NCBI RefSeq assembly: GCF_013705725.1
Contig: NZ_CP055481.1
Span: forward strand, 4,960,001 to 5,024,000
Direction: 5' to 3'
DNA from: Klebsiella sp. RHBSTW-00484
Lineage (GTDB): Bacteria > Pseudomonadota > Gammaproteobacteria > Enterobacterales > Enterobacteriaceae
DNA length: 64,000 bases
The translations under genes were made by a program, and so were the position numbers. Shown here piece after piece: positions 42,663 to 51,255 of this stretch (its first letter is position 1; every line of letters begins with the position of its first letter). The notes beneath the pieces were generated by a model that had not been told where the DNA came from, searched no databases, and was given only the letters and a program-made list of their open reading frames with translations.

Positions 42663-43871
42663 ATGGCGCTTTTTCGTTACCAGGCCCTCGACGAAAACGG
42701 CAAAACCCGGCGCGGCGTTCAGCAGGCTGACTCCGCCCGCCACGCGCGCCAGGTGCTGCGGGAGCAGGGCTGGCTGGCGCTGGAAGTCGACCCGACAACC
42801 AACGGCAGCAGCGGACGTCCACGCTTTATCCGCCGCACGAGCGCAAGCGATCTCGCCCTGCTGACCCGCCAACTGGCAACCCTGGTCGCCGCCGCCATCC
42901 CGCTGGAAAAAGCCCTCGACGCGGTGGCCCAGCAGTGTGAGAAACCGCAGCTAAAAACGATTATCGCCGGGGTGCGCGGCAAAGTGCTGGAAGGCCATTC
43001 CCTGGCGGAAGCCATGCGCGGCTATCCTGGCTGTTTCGACGCGCTCTACTGCGCGATGGTCGCCGCCGGGGAAGCCTCAGGCCACCTCGACGGCGTACTA
43101 AATCGGCTGGCGGATTACACCGAACAGCGCCAGCAGCTTCGCGCCAAACTGCTGCAGGCGATGATTTACCCCATCGTACTGACCTTTGTTGCCGTCAGCG
43201 TGATTGTGATCCTGCTCTCGACGGTGGTGCCGAAAGTCGTCGACCAGTTTGTGCATCTCAAACAGGCGCTGCCGTTTTCCACCCGCCTGCTGATGGCGAT
43301 GAGCGACCTGGTTCGCACCGCCGGTCCATGGCTGCTGCTGGTCATCGTGCTGGTCATTCTGCTGCTGCGCTACCTGCTGCGTCAGCCCGCAAAGCGGCTG
43401 GCCTGGCATAAACAGCTGCTGCGCCTGCCGCTGATTGGCCGGGTCGCGCGCAGCGTCAACAGCGCCCGCTACGCCCGTACCCTGAGCATTCTCAACGCCA
43501 GCGCCGTTCCGCTGCTGCTGGCGATGCGCATCAGCGCAGAAGTGTTAAGCAATGCCTGGGCGAAGCGCCAGCTGGAAGCCGCCAGCGACGCGGTCCGCGA
43601 AGGGGTCAGCCTGCACCGCGCCCTCGAAATGACCCAGCTTTTCCCACCGATGATGCGCTACATGGTCGCCAGCGGCGAACAGAGCGGCGAGCTCAACGGC
43701 ATGCTGGAGCGCGCGGCAGATAATCAGGACCGGGAGCTGAGCGCGCAAATCCAGCTGGCGCTCAGCCTGTTTGAACCCCTGTTGGTGGTGGCGATGGCCG
43801 GAATGGTGCTGTTTATCGTCCTCGCCATCCTACAACCGATACTGCAACTCAACACCCTGATGAGTATGTAA
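42663..43871 (+). CDS. pulF: Type II secretion inner-membrane platform protein PulF (GspF)
   Basis: Polytopic inner-membrane protein on which PulE acts. It has 402 residues with two homologous cytoplasmic T2SSF domains ([20 protein letters not shown] and [19 protein letters not shown]) and three TM segments at about residues 168-190, 215-235 and 370-395. It starts two bases after the pulE stop. Confidence 0.97.
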   Translation: MALFRYQALDENGKTRRGVQQADSARHARQVLREQGWLALEVDPTTNGSSGRPRFIRRTSASDLALLTRQLATLVAAAIPLEKALDAVAQQCEKPQLKTIIAGVRGKVLEGHSLAEAMRGYPGCFDALYCAMVAAGEASGHLDGVLNRLADYTEQRQQLRAKLLQAMIYPIVLTFVAVSVIVILLSTVVPKVVDQFVHLKQALPFSTRLLMAMSDLVRTAGPWLLLVIVLVILLLRYLLRQPAKRLAWHKQLLRLPLIGRVARSVNSARYARTLSILNASAVPLLLAMRISAEVLSNAWAKRQLEAASDAVREGVSLHRALEMTQLFPPMMRYMVASGEQSGELNGMLERAADNQDRELSAQIQLALSLFEPLLVVAMAGMVLFIVLAILQPILQLNTLMSM

Positions 43872-43891
43872 TTGTTCTAATGGAGAAAAAT

Positions 43892-44314
43892 ATGCAACGA
43901 CAGCGCGGATTCACCTTACTGGAAATCATGGTGGTGATTGTTATCCTCGGCGTGCTCGCCAGCCTGGTGGTGCCCAACCTGATGGGTAATAAGGAAAAAG
44001 CCGACCGGCAAAAAGTGGTCAGCGACCTGGTCGCGCTGGAGGGGGCGCTGGACATGTACAAACTGGACAACAGCCGCTATCCAAGCACCGAACAGGGGCT
44101 GCAGGCGCTGGTCACTGCGCCGTCCGCCGAGCCACACGCACGCAACTATCCGGAGGGCGGCTATATCCGCCGTCTGCCGCAGGACCCGTGGGGCGGCGAT
44201 TACCAGTTGTTAAGCCCCGGTCAGCACGGACAAGTGGATATTTTCAGCCTCGGGCCGGACGGCGTCCCGGAGAGCAATGACGATATCGGCAACTGGACGA
44301 TCGGGAAGAAATAG
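43892..44314 (+). CDS. pulG: Major pseudopilin PulG (GspG)
   Basis: Main subunit of the type II pseudopilus. It has 140 residues. Prepilin cleavage site RQRG-FTLLEIMVVIVI with Glu at +5, hydrophobic helix, then a C-terminal globular domain with the calcium-loop region (FSLGPDGVPESNDDIGNW). I chose the ATG at 43892 after GGAG, matching the known 140-residue PulG. An ATG at 43880 would add four residues. Processed by PulO. Confidence 0.97.
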   Translation: MQRQRGFTLLEIMVVIVILGVLASLVVPNLMGNKEKADRQKVVSDLVALEGALDMYKLDNSRYPSTEQGLQALVTAPSAEPHARNYPEGGYIRRLPQDPWGGDYQLLSPGQHGQVDIFSLGPDGVPESNDDIGNWTIGKK

Positions 44315-44826
44315 TGCGCCAGCGCGGCTTTACGCTACTGGAGATGATGCTCATTTTGCTGCTAATGGGCGTCAGCGCGGGCATGGTGATGCTGGCGTTC
44401 CCGGCTTCGCGTGACGATGGCGCGGAGCAGACGCTGGCGCGCTTTCAAGCGCAGTTGCGCTTTGTCCAGCAGCGAGGACTGCAAACCGGCCAGTTCTTTG
44501 GCGTCTCGGTGCATCCCGATGGCTGGCAGTTCCTGGTATTGCAAGCCCGTGAAAGCAACGATCCGACACCCGCCAGCGACAGCTGGAACGGCTATCGCTG
44601 GCTACCGCTGCAGGCCGGGCGCGTCGCCACCTCGGGCAATATCAATCAGGGCAAGCTGAACCTCACTTTCCCACAGGGCGAAGTCTGGACTCCAGGCAAC
44701 ACTCCCGATGTGCTGATTTTCCCCGGCGGCGAAATGACGCCGTTCCAGCTCAGCATGGGCGATGCACCGGGTATCGCGTTTAATGCCCGCGGCGAAAGCC
44801 TGGCCGAATCGCAGGAGGCGCAATGA
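44314..44826 (+). CDS. pulH: Minor pseudopilin PulH (GspH)
   Basis: Pseudopilus component that connects the PulI-J-K tip to the PulG shaft. It has 170 residues from a GTG that shares one base with the pulG stop. Cleavage site RQRG-FTLLEMMLILLL with Glu at +5, followed by a beta-rich globular domain. It overlaps pulI by four bases. Confidence 0.95.
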   Translation: MRQRGFTLLEMMLILLLMGVSAGMVMLAFPASRDDGAEQTLARFQAQLRFVQQRGLQTGQFFGVSVHPDGWQFLVLQARESNDPTPASDSWNGYRWLPLQAGRVATSGNINQGKLNLTFPQGEVWTPGNTPDVLIFPGGEMTPFQLSMGDAPGIAFNARGESLAESQEAQ

Positions 44827-45188
44827 AGCCCCAGTCCGGTATGACGCTGATTGAAGTGATGATTGCGCTGGTGGTGTTCACCCTCGCCGGGCTGGCGGTG
44901 ATGCAGGCTACGCTCCAGCAAACCCGCCAACTGGGACGAATGGAAGAGAAAACTCTCGCCAGCTGGCTGGCGGATAATCAGTTGGTGCAGCTACGGCTGG
45001 AGAATCGCTTTCCGGCGCTGAGCTGGTCGGAAACCACCGTGCAGGCGGCGGGCGTCAGCTGGCATATTCGCTGGCAGGGCGTGGAGACTGACCTTCCGCA
45101 ACTGCGGGCGCTGGATGTCGAAGTCCGTCACGATAAAAGCGACAAGACCCCGGTCTCTTCGCTACGCACCTATGTCACCCAGCTATGA
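44823..45188 (+). CDS. pulI: Minor pseudopilin PulI (GspI)
   Basis: Tip pseudopilin that nucleates assembly with PulJ and PulK. It has 121 residues with site KPQSG-MTLIEVMIALVVF (Met at +1, Glu at +5). The WHIRWQGVETDLPQLRALDVE region is typical of GspI. It overlaps its neighbours by four bases on both sides. Confidence 0.95.
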   Translation: MKPQSGMTLIEVMIALVVFTLAGLAVMQATLQQTRQLGRMEEKTLASWLADNQLVQLRLENRFPALSWSETTVQAAGVSWHIRWQGVETDLPQLRALDVEVRHDKSDKTPVSSLRTYVTQL

Positions 45189-45781
45189 CTCAACGCTCGC
45201 GCGGCTTCACCCTCGTCGAAATGCTGCTGGCGCTGGCGATCCTCGCCGCGCTCAGCGTGGCCGCGGTGACGGTGCTGCAAAACGTGATGCGCGCCGATAC
45301 GCTCACCCGTGATAAGAGCGGGCGAATGCAGGCGTTACAGCAAACCTTCAGCCAGATGGCGGCGGATTTCAGCCAAATCATTCCCCGCCGCAGCCGCGAC
45401 AGCGCGAGCCTCTTTTTTGCCGGACGCTTTCAATTGAGCAGCGATGACTGGGCGATAACCTTTAGCCGCAACGGCTGGCCCAACCCGCTGGGCATCCTGC
45501 CGCGTTCGGAAATTCAGAACGTTAGCTATCGCCTGCGTGAGGGCCAACTGGAGCGCCTGAGCTATGACCAGCAGGACCCATTGCCCGGCAGCCAGCCCAC
45601 CATCACCGTAGTCCAGCGCGGCGTTCAGGCGTTCCGTCTGCGCTTTTACGCCAGCGGCCGCTGGCAGGATGAATGGCAGCAGCCGCAGACGCTGCCGCAG
45701 GGGCTGGAAGTGACACTGGCGCTGGAGCAATACGGCGAAATCAGGCGGCTGTTTCTGCTCACGCCGGGGGGCAGCCAATGA
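45185..45781 (+). CDS. pulJ: Minor pseudopilin PulJ (GspJ)
   Basis: Tip pseudopilin of 198 residues. Cleavage site RSRG-FTLVEMLLALAIL with Glu at +5, followed by a beta domain with the family segment SLFFAGRFQLSSDDWAITF. Forms a trimer with PulI and PulK. It overlaps pulI and pulK by four bases each. Confidence 0.95.
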   Translation: MTQRSRGFTLVEMLLALAILAALSVAAVTVLQNVMRADTLTRDKSGRMQALQQTFSQMAADFSQIIPRRSRDSASLFFAGRFQLSSDDWAITFSRNGWPNPLGILPRSEIQNVSYRLREGQLERLSYDQQDPLPGSQPTITVVQRGVQAFRLRFYASGRWQDEWQQPQTLPQGLEVTLALEQYGEIRRLFLLTPGGSQ

Positions 45782-46758
45782 ACAACCGCCAACGCGGCGT
45801 CGCCCTGCTGATGGTGCTGCTGATCCTTGCCCTGATGATGGTGCTGGCGAGCGCCATGACCGAACGCACTGCGCAGATGTACCAGCAAACCGCCACCACC
45901 CTCGATAATCTACAGGCCAAATGGTACGCGCTGGGGGCGGAAACCATGGCGGCGGCGCTGCTGCAACGCGACGCGCTCGACTCGCCGAACCAAACCCATC
46001 TGGCGCAGAACTGGGCCCAGCAGGATCGCCGTTTTACGGTTAATGACGGCGAGATTTACGCCACCATTACCGACGCCCAGGCCTGCTTCAATCTTAACGC
46101 CATTAACCAGCTCAACGGCGACGAAAACGCCGAAATGCCTTATCCCGCGCAGGTTTTTACCCGGCTGCTGGAAAATCTCGGCAGCGAGCCGCTGCGCGCT
46201 TTACAGCTCACCGCAGCCCTGCGCGACTGGGTCGACAGCAATCGTGAGCCGCTGCTGAACGGCGCGGAGGACGAAGTCTATATGGCGCAATCACCCGGCT
46301 ACCTGACCGGGAATCAGCCGCTGCAGGATGTTAGCGAACTGCGCCTGCTGGTCGGGATGGACGCTGCGCTCTATCAGCGCCTGTTGCCCTACGTCTGTGC
46401 CCTGACGGACGACGCGCTACAAGTGAACGTCAACACCCTGAAGCCCGCTCAGGCCGCGCTGCTGGCGGCGCTCTTTCCAGCAGAACTCACCGTACCCGAG
46501 GCGCAGCAACTGCTGCAAACCCGCGCATCGACGGGCTGGAGCAGCGTCGCCGCCTTCCTGTCGCAACCGACATTACAAAGAACCGATACCGCCGCCGCGC
46601 GTCCGTGGCTGGCGGTACACAGTGAACGCTTTATCGCCACCTTCAGCGTGGTGATGGGCAACGCCCGCTATCAACAACGTAGCCTCCTGCAAAAACAGGG
46701 GCGCACCTTCAGCGTCGTTCAACGGCGCTACGGAATCTATTGGGTAGCCGATGAATAA
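45778..46758 (+). CDS. pulK: Minor pseudopilin PulK (GspK)
   Basis: Caps the pseudopilus tip. It has 326 residues from the ATG at 45778 (MNNRQRG-VALLMVLLILAL). Unlike the other pseudopilins it lacks Glu at +5 (a Leu/Met region), as is usual in GspK. A large alpha domain is inserted in the globular part and acidic residues bind calcium. The frame is open upstream within pulJ, but the start is set by the prepilin leader and the ATGA overlap. Confidence 0.95.
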   Translation: MNNRQRGVALLMVLLILALMMVLASAMTERTAQMYQQTATTLDNLQAKWYALGAETMAAALLQRDALDSPNQTHLAQNWAQQDRRFTVNDGEIYATITDAQACFNLNAINQLNGDENAEMPYPAQVFTRLLENLGSEPLRALQLTAALRDWVDSNREPLLNGAEDEVYMAQSPGYLTGNQPLQDVSELRLLVGMDAALYQRLLPYVCALTDDALQVNVNTLKPAQAALLAALFPAELTVPEAQQLLQTRASTGWSSVAAFLSQPTLQRTDTAAARPWLAVHSERFIATFSVVMGNARYQQRSLLQKQGRTFSVVQRRYGIYWVADE

Positions 46759-47947
46759 CCACCAGACCTCTTCCGCCGCCGTGCTGATTATTCGCCTCAA
46801 TCCTGATACCTCCACGGCGATATGGCGGCTGGTCGCGCCGGGAGAAGCAGCACAGACCGGAGAATGGCATCCTGATGATGGCGACCAGACACTTAGCCTG
46901 CTGGCGCAGCGCTATCCGGCCTGGGTGCTGGTACCGACCAGCGATTGCGCATTTCACCACGTCACTCTGCCCGCCGGAGCCATCAGGCGACCACAGCAGG
47001 CGCTGGCGTTTTTACTCGAAGAACAGCTGGCGACGGAGGTCGAAGAGAGCCACTTTGCCCTGCTTCATCAGGACAAAACCGACTGCGCCGTGGCGGTGGT
47101 CGGACAGGAAAAGATGCGCGCCTGGCAGGCCTGGTGCGAGGAGCTTGGGCTGAACGTACTGGCTCTGACTCCGGATGTCCTCACGCTGCCGCAAAGCCCA
47201 ACCGGCTGGAGCGCCGTACAGTGCGGCGAGCAGTGGCTGTTTCGCTGTGATTCGTGGATCGGAATGGCGGTGGAAACCACATGGCTCGACGGGCTGCTGG
47301 CCCACTGGCAAAACGTCGCGCCGATAACGTGTTACTCGTCGCCGCCGGATATCGCCGCACCGTGGCAGCCCCTCCCGCCGCAGGACCTGATCCAACTGGC
47401 GGCGAACAACCCGGATGCCCGCAAGATCTGTTTACGCCAGGGTAATTTTGCCGCTAAACGCCGCCGTCAACCGACATCCCGGCGCTGGCGTCCAGCGATC
47501 GCCGCAGCGCTGGCGCTACTGCTGCTGTGGAGCGGAAATAGCCTGGACGATCACCTCGCCCTGGGGCGACAGGCCGATGCCGCCGTGCAGGCCAGCCGCG
47601 ATTTTTACCGCCAGTGGTTTAAGGCGGAAAAAAACGTCATCAACCCAAGGCTGCAAATGCAACAGCATCTGCGCCAGCTGGAAAGCTCAGGGGGACAACC
47701 GGCGCTTATTTCACGGCTCGGCGCGTTACAAAAAATCATCGCTGAGACGCCGGGCATCCGCTTGCGCGCCCTGAGCTTTGACGCCGCACGCAACTCATTA
47801 CAGCTCGATATTACCGCCGTTTCACCACGTGCTCTTGAGCAGTTCAGCAATCGCGCACGAACGGGATTCCGCGTGCAGACCGGCGAGATGAAGCCGCGCG
47901 CCGACGGTATTGAAGGTCGTCTGACGCTGGAGGGTAACGATGCCTGA
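46751..47947 (+). CDS. pulL: Type II secretion protein PulL (GspL)
   Basis: Inner-membrane protein that ties ATPase PulE to PulM and the platform. It has 398 residues: cytoplasmic actin-like domain (about 1-230), one TM (WRPAIAAALALLLLWSG at about 250), and a periplasmic ferredoxin-like domain. It overlaps pulK and pulM by eight bases each. Confidence 0.96.
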   Translation: MNNHQTSSAAVLIIRLNPDTSTAIWRLVAPGEAAQTGEWHPDDGDQTLSLLAQRYPAWVLVPTSDCAFHHVTLPAGAIRRPQQALAFLLEEQLATEVEESHFALLHQDKTDCAVAVVGQEKMRAWQAWCEELGLNVLALTPDVLTLPQSPTGWSAVQCGEQWLFRCDSWIGMAVETTWLDGLLAHWQNVAPITCYSSPPDIAAPWQPLPPQDLIQLAANNPDARKICLRQGNFAAKRRRQPTSRRWRPAIAAALALLLLWSGNSLDDHLALGRQADAAVQASRDFYRQWFKAEKNVINPRLQMQQHLRQLESSGGQPALISRLGALQKIIAETPGIRLRALSFDAARNSLQLDITAVSPRALEQFSNRARTGFRVQTGEMKPRADGIEGRLTLEGNDA

Positions 47948-48425
47948 CCTGCTCGACTTATGGCAACAACGTACGCGTCGCGAACAGCATCTGCTGCTGG
48001 GGATGGGCGCGATGCTGCTTATCGGCCTGGTGTATTACGCGCTATGGCAGCCGTGGCAAAACCGCGAGGCACAATGGCGGCAAACGCTGGCCAGAGAGCA
48101 GGCTAATCTGCAGTGGATGCGCCAGCAAACGCCGCTTCTCCGGCAGCTTAGCCAGCAGAAACCGCCTATGGCGCAGGAAGAGCCATCGACGGTGATTATG
48201 CGCGAGGCCGCCCGCCACGGCATCACCATCGTTCGTCTACAGCCGCAGGGGGCTCGCCTGAGCCTCACCGTGCAGCCCGCCGATTTCCAGTCGCTGATGT
48301 TATGGCTGGATGCGCTGGGACAGTCGGGGATGACAACCGCCACGCTGGCTGTCTCAGCCGTAGCACAGCAGCCCGGCTGGGTTACCGTCAATGCGCTGGT
48401 GCTGGAGCGTAGTGATGAAAAATAA
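47940..48425 (+). CDS. pulM: Type II secretion protein PulM (GspM)
   Basis: Bitopic inner-membrane partner of PulL of 161 residues. Short cytosolic tail, TM at about 18-35 (LLLGMGAMLLIGLVYYALW), coiled segment, and a periplasmic ferredoxin-like domain. It overlaps pulL by eight bases and pulN by eleven. Confidence 0.95.
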   Translation: MPDLLDLWQQRTRREQHLLLGMGAMLLIGLVYYALWQPWQNREAQWRQTLAREQANLQWMRQQTPLLRQLSQQKPPMAQEEPSTVIMREAARHGITIVRLQPQGARLSLTVQPADFQSLMLWLDALGQSGMTTATLAVSAVAQQPGWVTVNALVLERSDEK

Positions 48426-49173
48426 ACTGCTCATTGGCCTGCTGCTGGCGGCGGTCTATCTCTTCTGGCTGTTGCTTAGCGCTCCGGCGCGGCTGCTGAC
48501 CCTGGCGCTGCCGGAAGGCGCACGGCTCTCTGCAACGTCAGGCACCCTGTGGCAAGGGGAAGCCCGTCAGGCCAGCTGGCGTGGTGTCGAGCTGGCCTAT
48601 TTGCGCTGGGAGTTTGGCTTCTCGTCCTGGCTTCCCGGCTGGCATATCCGTTTTAACGACCCGTCCGGGCTACGCGGCCAGGCCTGGCTGCACGGTCTGA
48701 ACGAATTTGTGGTACATGAGGGGCGTCTCACGATCCCGGCCCGTTTTATCAGCCAGAGGTTAGCGCTCGGAATACCGCTGGAAGCCAGCGGTCAGGTGGT
48801 GCTGACATTACCTGAAGCCAGCTTTAACGCCAGCGGCTGCCAGCAGATTACCGGCGGCAATATACAGTGGCGGGATGCGGCGCTCAACTCCCCGGCAGGG
48901 GCGCTTGAACTGGCTCGCGTAGACGGCAAATTAAGCTGTACCCCAGCGGGCGCGCTGGGTCTTGCCCTAACCCAGGATTCTCATCAGCTTAGCCTCAGCG
49001 GACAAGGTTCTTTCACGCCAGACGGTCGCTATACGTTTAGCGGGACATGGCAAACCCGCCAGGCGGCCCCGGCGCTGCTCAGCCTGTTGGCGGCACAAAA
49101 TGCGCGTAAAGATGAGCAGGGGCGCACGCCGTGGCAGTGGCAAGGGCAGTGGTTATCGCAGGAGACACGATGA
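48415..49173 (+). CDS. pulN: Type II secretion protein PulN (GspN)
   Basis: Inner-membrane protein of 252 residues (MKNKLLIGLLLAAVYLFWLL) with one N-terminal TM and a periplasmic domain. Present in many but not all type II systems and reported as dispensable for PulA secretion in K. oxytoca. The ATG at 48415 lies within the pulM end. The longer open frame to 48391 overlaps pulM more deeply and is unlikely. Confidence 0.93.
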   Translation: MKNKLLIGLLLAAVYLFWLLLSAPARLLTLALPEGARLSATSGTLWQGEARQASWRGVELAYLRWEFGFSSWLPGWHIRFNDPSGLRGQAWLHGLNEFVVHEGRLTIPARFISQRLALGIPLEASGQVVLTLPEASFNASGCQQITGGNIQWRDAALNSPAGALELARVDGKLSCTPAGALGLALTQDSHQLSLSGQGSFTPDGRYTFSGTWQTRQAAPALLSLLAAQNARKDEQGRTPWQWQGQWLSQETR

Positions 49174-49973
49174 TGATAGAAAATATCACGCAGCTGGAGG
49201 AGTTTGCCGCACAATTCCCGCTCGTCTGGAGCGGTTTTTTACTCCTTTTCGGCCTGACGTTCGGCAGCTTTTTTAACGTCGTTATTCACCGCTTACCGCT
49301 GATGATGGAGCAGGTCGGGGGAATTAATCTTTGCTTTCCTGCGTCGTTCTGCCCGCAGTGCCGTCAGTCCATCGCCTGGCGGGATAATATTCCCCTTTTG
49401 AGCTTTCTGTGGCTGAAGGGGCATTCACGCTGCTGCGGACTACCGATATCGCATCGTTATCCGCTGGTAGAGCTGGCGACCGGCATGCTGTTTGCGTTGG
49501 TCGGATACCTGATGCTTCCGGGGATACCGCTGCTGGGCGGCCTGCTTCTGCTGTCGGTTCTGCTAATCCTTGCCGCCATCGACGCGCAAACGCAGCTGCT
49601 GCCCGATCGGCTGACCCTACCACTGCTATGGGCCGGGCTGCTGTTTAATCTTAACGATACCTTCGTTCCGCTGGCGGATGCGGTCATCGGCGCGATGGCC
49701 GGGTATTTGTCGCTCTGGACGGTGTTTTGGGTATTTCGTCTGCTAACCGGCAAGGAGGCGCTGGGCTACGGTGATTTTAAGCTGCTGGCGGCGCTCGGGG
49801 CATGGTGCGGCTGGCAGATGCTACCACAAACGCTGCTGCTGGCCTCCGCCAGCGGCCTGGTCTGGACGCTGTTACAGCGGCTGGTGACCCGGCAATCGCT
49901 GCAACAACCGCTGGCCTTCGGCCCCTGGCTGGCGCTGGCGGGCGGCGGGATCTTTTTGTGGAGCCAGATATAA
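49170..49973 (+). CDS. pulO: Prepilin peptidase/N-methyltransferase PulO
   Basis: Polytopic inner-membrane aspartic protease that cleaves and N-methylates the pseudopilins PulG-K. It has 267 residues from the ATG at 49170 (GGAG in front), overlapping the pulN stop as ATGA. Cys motif SFCPQCRQSIAWRDN with SRCCGLPIS. The two catalytic Asp are in AIDAQTQLLPDR and GYGDFKLLAALGAW. Last gene of pulC-O. An IS110-type element lies 82 bases after it. Confidence 0.96.
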   Translation: MMIENITQLEEFAAQFPLVWSGFLLLFGLTFGSFFNVVIHRLPLMMEQVGGINLCFPASFCPQCRQSIAWRDNIPLLSFLWLKGHSRCCGLPISHRYPLVELATGMLFALVGYLMLPGIPLLGGLLLLSVLLILAAIDAQTQLLPDRLTLPLLWAGLLFNLNDTFVPLADAVIGAMAGYLSLWTVFWVFRLLTGKEALGYGDFKLLAALGAWCGWQMLPQTLLLASASGLVWTLLQRLVTRQSLQQPLAFGPWLALAGGGIFLWSQI

Positions 49974-50036
49974 CCGCGCTGACCGGGAAATATCCCTGAG
50001 AAATCCCCGGAAATAAAAAGTCGGTGACGGTTTTCT

Positions 50037-50055
50037 CCCTCTCCCTCCGGGAGAG
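50037..50055. repeat. Left part of a palindromic repeat interrupted by the IS element
   Basis: CCCTCTCCC-TCC-GGGAGAG stops at the insertion point. Its continuation GGCCGGGGTGAGGGCA starts at 51256 beyond the element. Joined, they give an intact CCTCTCCC/GGGAGAGG hairpin plus tail, the same layout as the unit at 19300-19334. Confidence 0.8.
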
Positions 50056-50081
50056 ATACCGTCTTGCCGGTTATCCTGCAA
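50054..50081 (-). promoter_or_regulatory. Right-end half of a junction promoter
   Basis: On the minus strand TTGCAG (50076-50081) is followed by 17 bases and TATCT at the element end. In the integrated state the sixth base of the -10 is C (TATCTC). In a circle joined to the left end it becomes T (TATCTT). This suggests a promoter that is completed on excision and reads into the bridge RNA, as reported for IS621. Confidence 0.5.
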
Positions 50082-51033
50082 GTGGTATTTCAGCGTTAAA
50101 TTCATGCCCGGATTTCACCACACCATAAGCCAGCTGCAGTAATTTCCTCATTCCTGCACACACTCGCTCTTTCCCTGTCTTACCCCGGGCTGCAAGCCTT
50201 TCCATCAGGTTTTTCACCACCTTATTGCATCTTCCTGCCACTACCGCTGGCATATACAGTGCGCTACGCAGCTCTGCATGGCCCACTTTCGACAGCCTGC
50301 TTTTCCCTTTCCACATCCCTGACTCACAACGACGAGGATTCAAACCAGCATACGCCACCAGTGCCTTGCTGTTGCTGAACCGTCGCAGATTTCCTGCGAA
50401 CGCCAGCAGGCTCACACTCAGCATGTCTCCTATTCCGGGGATACTTTTCAGTAGCTCCCGGTCCCGCTTCAGGTCTGGGTTATCATCGATATGCCGGTTG
50501 ATTTTATTGCGGGTTTCTTCAATCAGCTCATCCAGCATCGTAACGTGTTCATTCAGGGAAGGAACGATGACTTCATCTGCTGCCTCAAGGCGGTTCATCT
50601 CCATCTGACGCATCTCTTCCAGGTTACGCAGGTGGCGTACCAGAGCCGTCAGTTGTCGTTCGCTCAGCGGCGCAGGATGCCAGGGGGCCGGCTGATACAG
50701 AGCGCAGTAGCGCGCTATCAGCGCCGCGTCGCTTTTGTCCGTTTTATTGCGGGTCAGTTCAGTGTTTGCGAACGCATGGATACGTGCCGGGTTTTCAAGG
50801 CTGACGCAGCAGCCATTATCGGCCAGCAGGGTGGCCAGTTCAGTGCTGTAGCAACCTGTTGCCTCCATGCAGACATGACAGTGACCAAAACGCGCCAGCC
50901 AGTTCAGAAATTCGCGGCATCCGGCTGGGGTATTGGCGAATTTTTTGGTTTTGTACTTCTGGTTTGGCAGCAGGACAGCAACGTCGAATTTGAGTTTGGC
51001 GATATCAACGCCGACAGGGACAAGATTCATCAT
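50071..51033 (-). CDS. IS110-family DEDD recombinase (bridge-RNA-guided transposase)
   Basis: 320 residues. RuvC-like N-domain with the DEDD acidic residues visible: Asp10 (VGVDIAK), Glu57 (CMEATGCY), Asp99 and Asp102 (NKTDKSDAALIARY). A coiled middle follows, then the C-terminal transposase_20 domain (LLKSIPGIGDMLSVSLLAF, YAGLNPRRCESG, SRLSKVGHAELRSALYMPA) with likely nucleophile Ser238. It resembles IS621 recombinase through KKFANT, RNKTD, PGIG and ALYMPA motifs and has the same order and spacing. GGAG precedes the ATG at 51033. A second ATG at 51030 is possible. It appears intact. Confidence 0.93.
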   Translation of the reverse strand: MMNLVPVGVDIAKLKFDVAVLLPNQKYKTKKFANTPAGCREFLNWLARFGHCHVCMEATGCYSTELATLLADNGCCVSLENPARIHAFANTELTRNKTDKSDAALIARYCALYQPAPWHPAPLSERQLTALVRHLRNLEEMRQMEMNRLEAADEVIVPSLNEHVTMLDELIEETRNKINRHIDDNPDLKRDRELLKSIPGIGDMLSVSLLAFAGNLRRFSNSKALVAYAGLNPRRCESGMWKGKSRLSKVGHAELRSALYMPAVVAGRCNKVVKNLMERLAARGKTGKERVCAGMRKLLQLAYGVVKSGHEFNAEIPLAG

Positions 51034-51059
51034 GGTACTCCGTAACCTTATGAATATTA

Positions 51060-51246
51060 TCGCCGGACCATCCTTATATGTGGGTGCTCAGGGCACAGGA
51101 TACCGTTCGGTCTTGAGGCGACAGGGAAACAGGTTACCGGGGCATAATCTCTCCCGCGGGCTCAGGGGCTCCAGGGCTGGGTGATGCTCACCGGTAACCT
51201 CCCGATGATCAGTCGGGGATCTTCTCCGCCGGAACGGAGAAGGTCA
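51060..51246 (-). ncRNA. Predicted bridge RNA of the IS110-type element
   Basis: Read on the minus strand from about 51246: 5' hairpin CTTCTCCG-TTCCGG-CGGAGAAG (51221-51242); target-binding loop closed by the perfect stem AGGTTACCGG/CCGGTAACCT (51191-51200 with 51131-51140); donor-binding loop closed by CGCC/GGCG and GACC/GGTC pairs (51061-51069 with 51109-51120), capped by GTGC/GCAC (51084-51096). Guides: CCCAGCCCT (51173-51181) and GGGAGAG (51149-51155) for the target; ACGGTATC (51099-51106) and ATATAAG (51073-51079) for the donor. Length of about 185 and domain order agree with IS621 bridge RNA. Exact ends are inferred. Confidence 0.75.
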
Positions 51247-51255
51247 AGACATAAG

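Larger units (their letters stand above)
50056..51253 (-). mobile_element. IS110-family (IS621-like) insertion sequence
   Basis: About 1.2 kb element inserted in an intergenic palindromic repeat between pulO and hrpB. Both boundaries carry AG (CT on the recombinase strand) at 50054-50055 and 51254-51255, matching the CT core known for IS621. There is no longer target duplication and no long terminal inverted repeats, only CAAGAC / GTCTTG flanking the core. Content: recombinase gene 50071-51033 and a 220-base noncoding 5' end with a bridge RNA. The ends are set by rejoining the split repeat. Confidence 0.85.

Noticed and set aside
50491..51045. 184-codon plus-strand open frame within the IS element
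   Set aside because: Antisense to the recombinase. IS110 elements of this type carry one gene, and the frame has no family features.
50056..51253. Possibility that the IS is a classical DDE element with target duplication
   Set aside because: Recombinase has DEDD and C-terminal Ser motifs. There are no terminal inverted repeats of usual length, and only a two-base core is shared at the ends.
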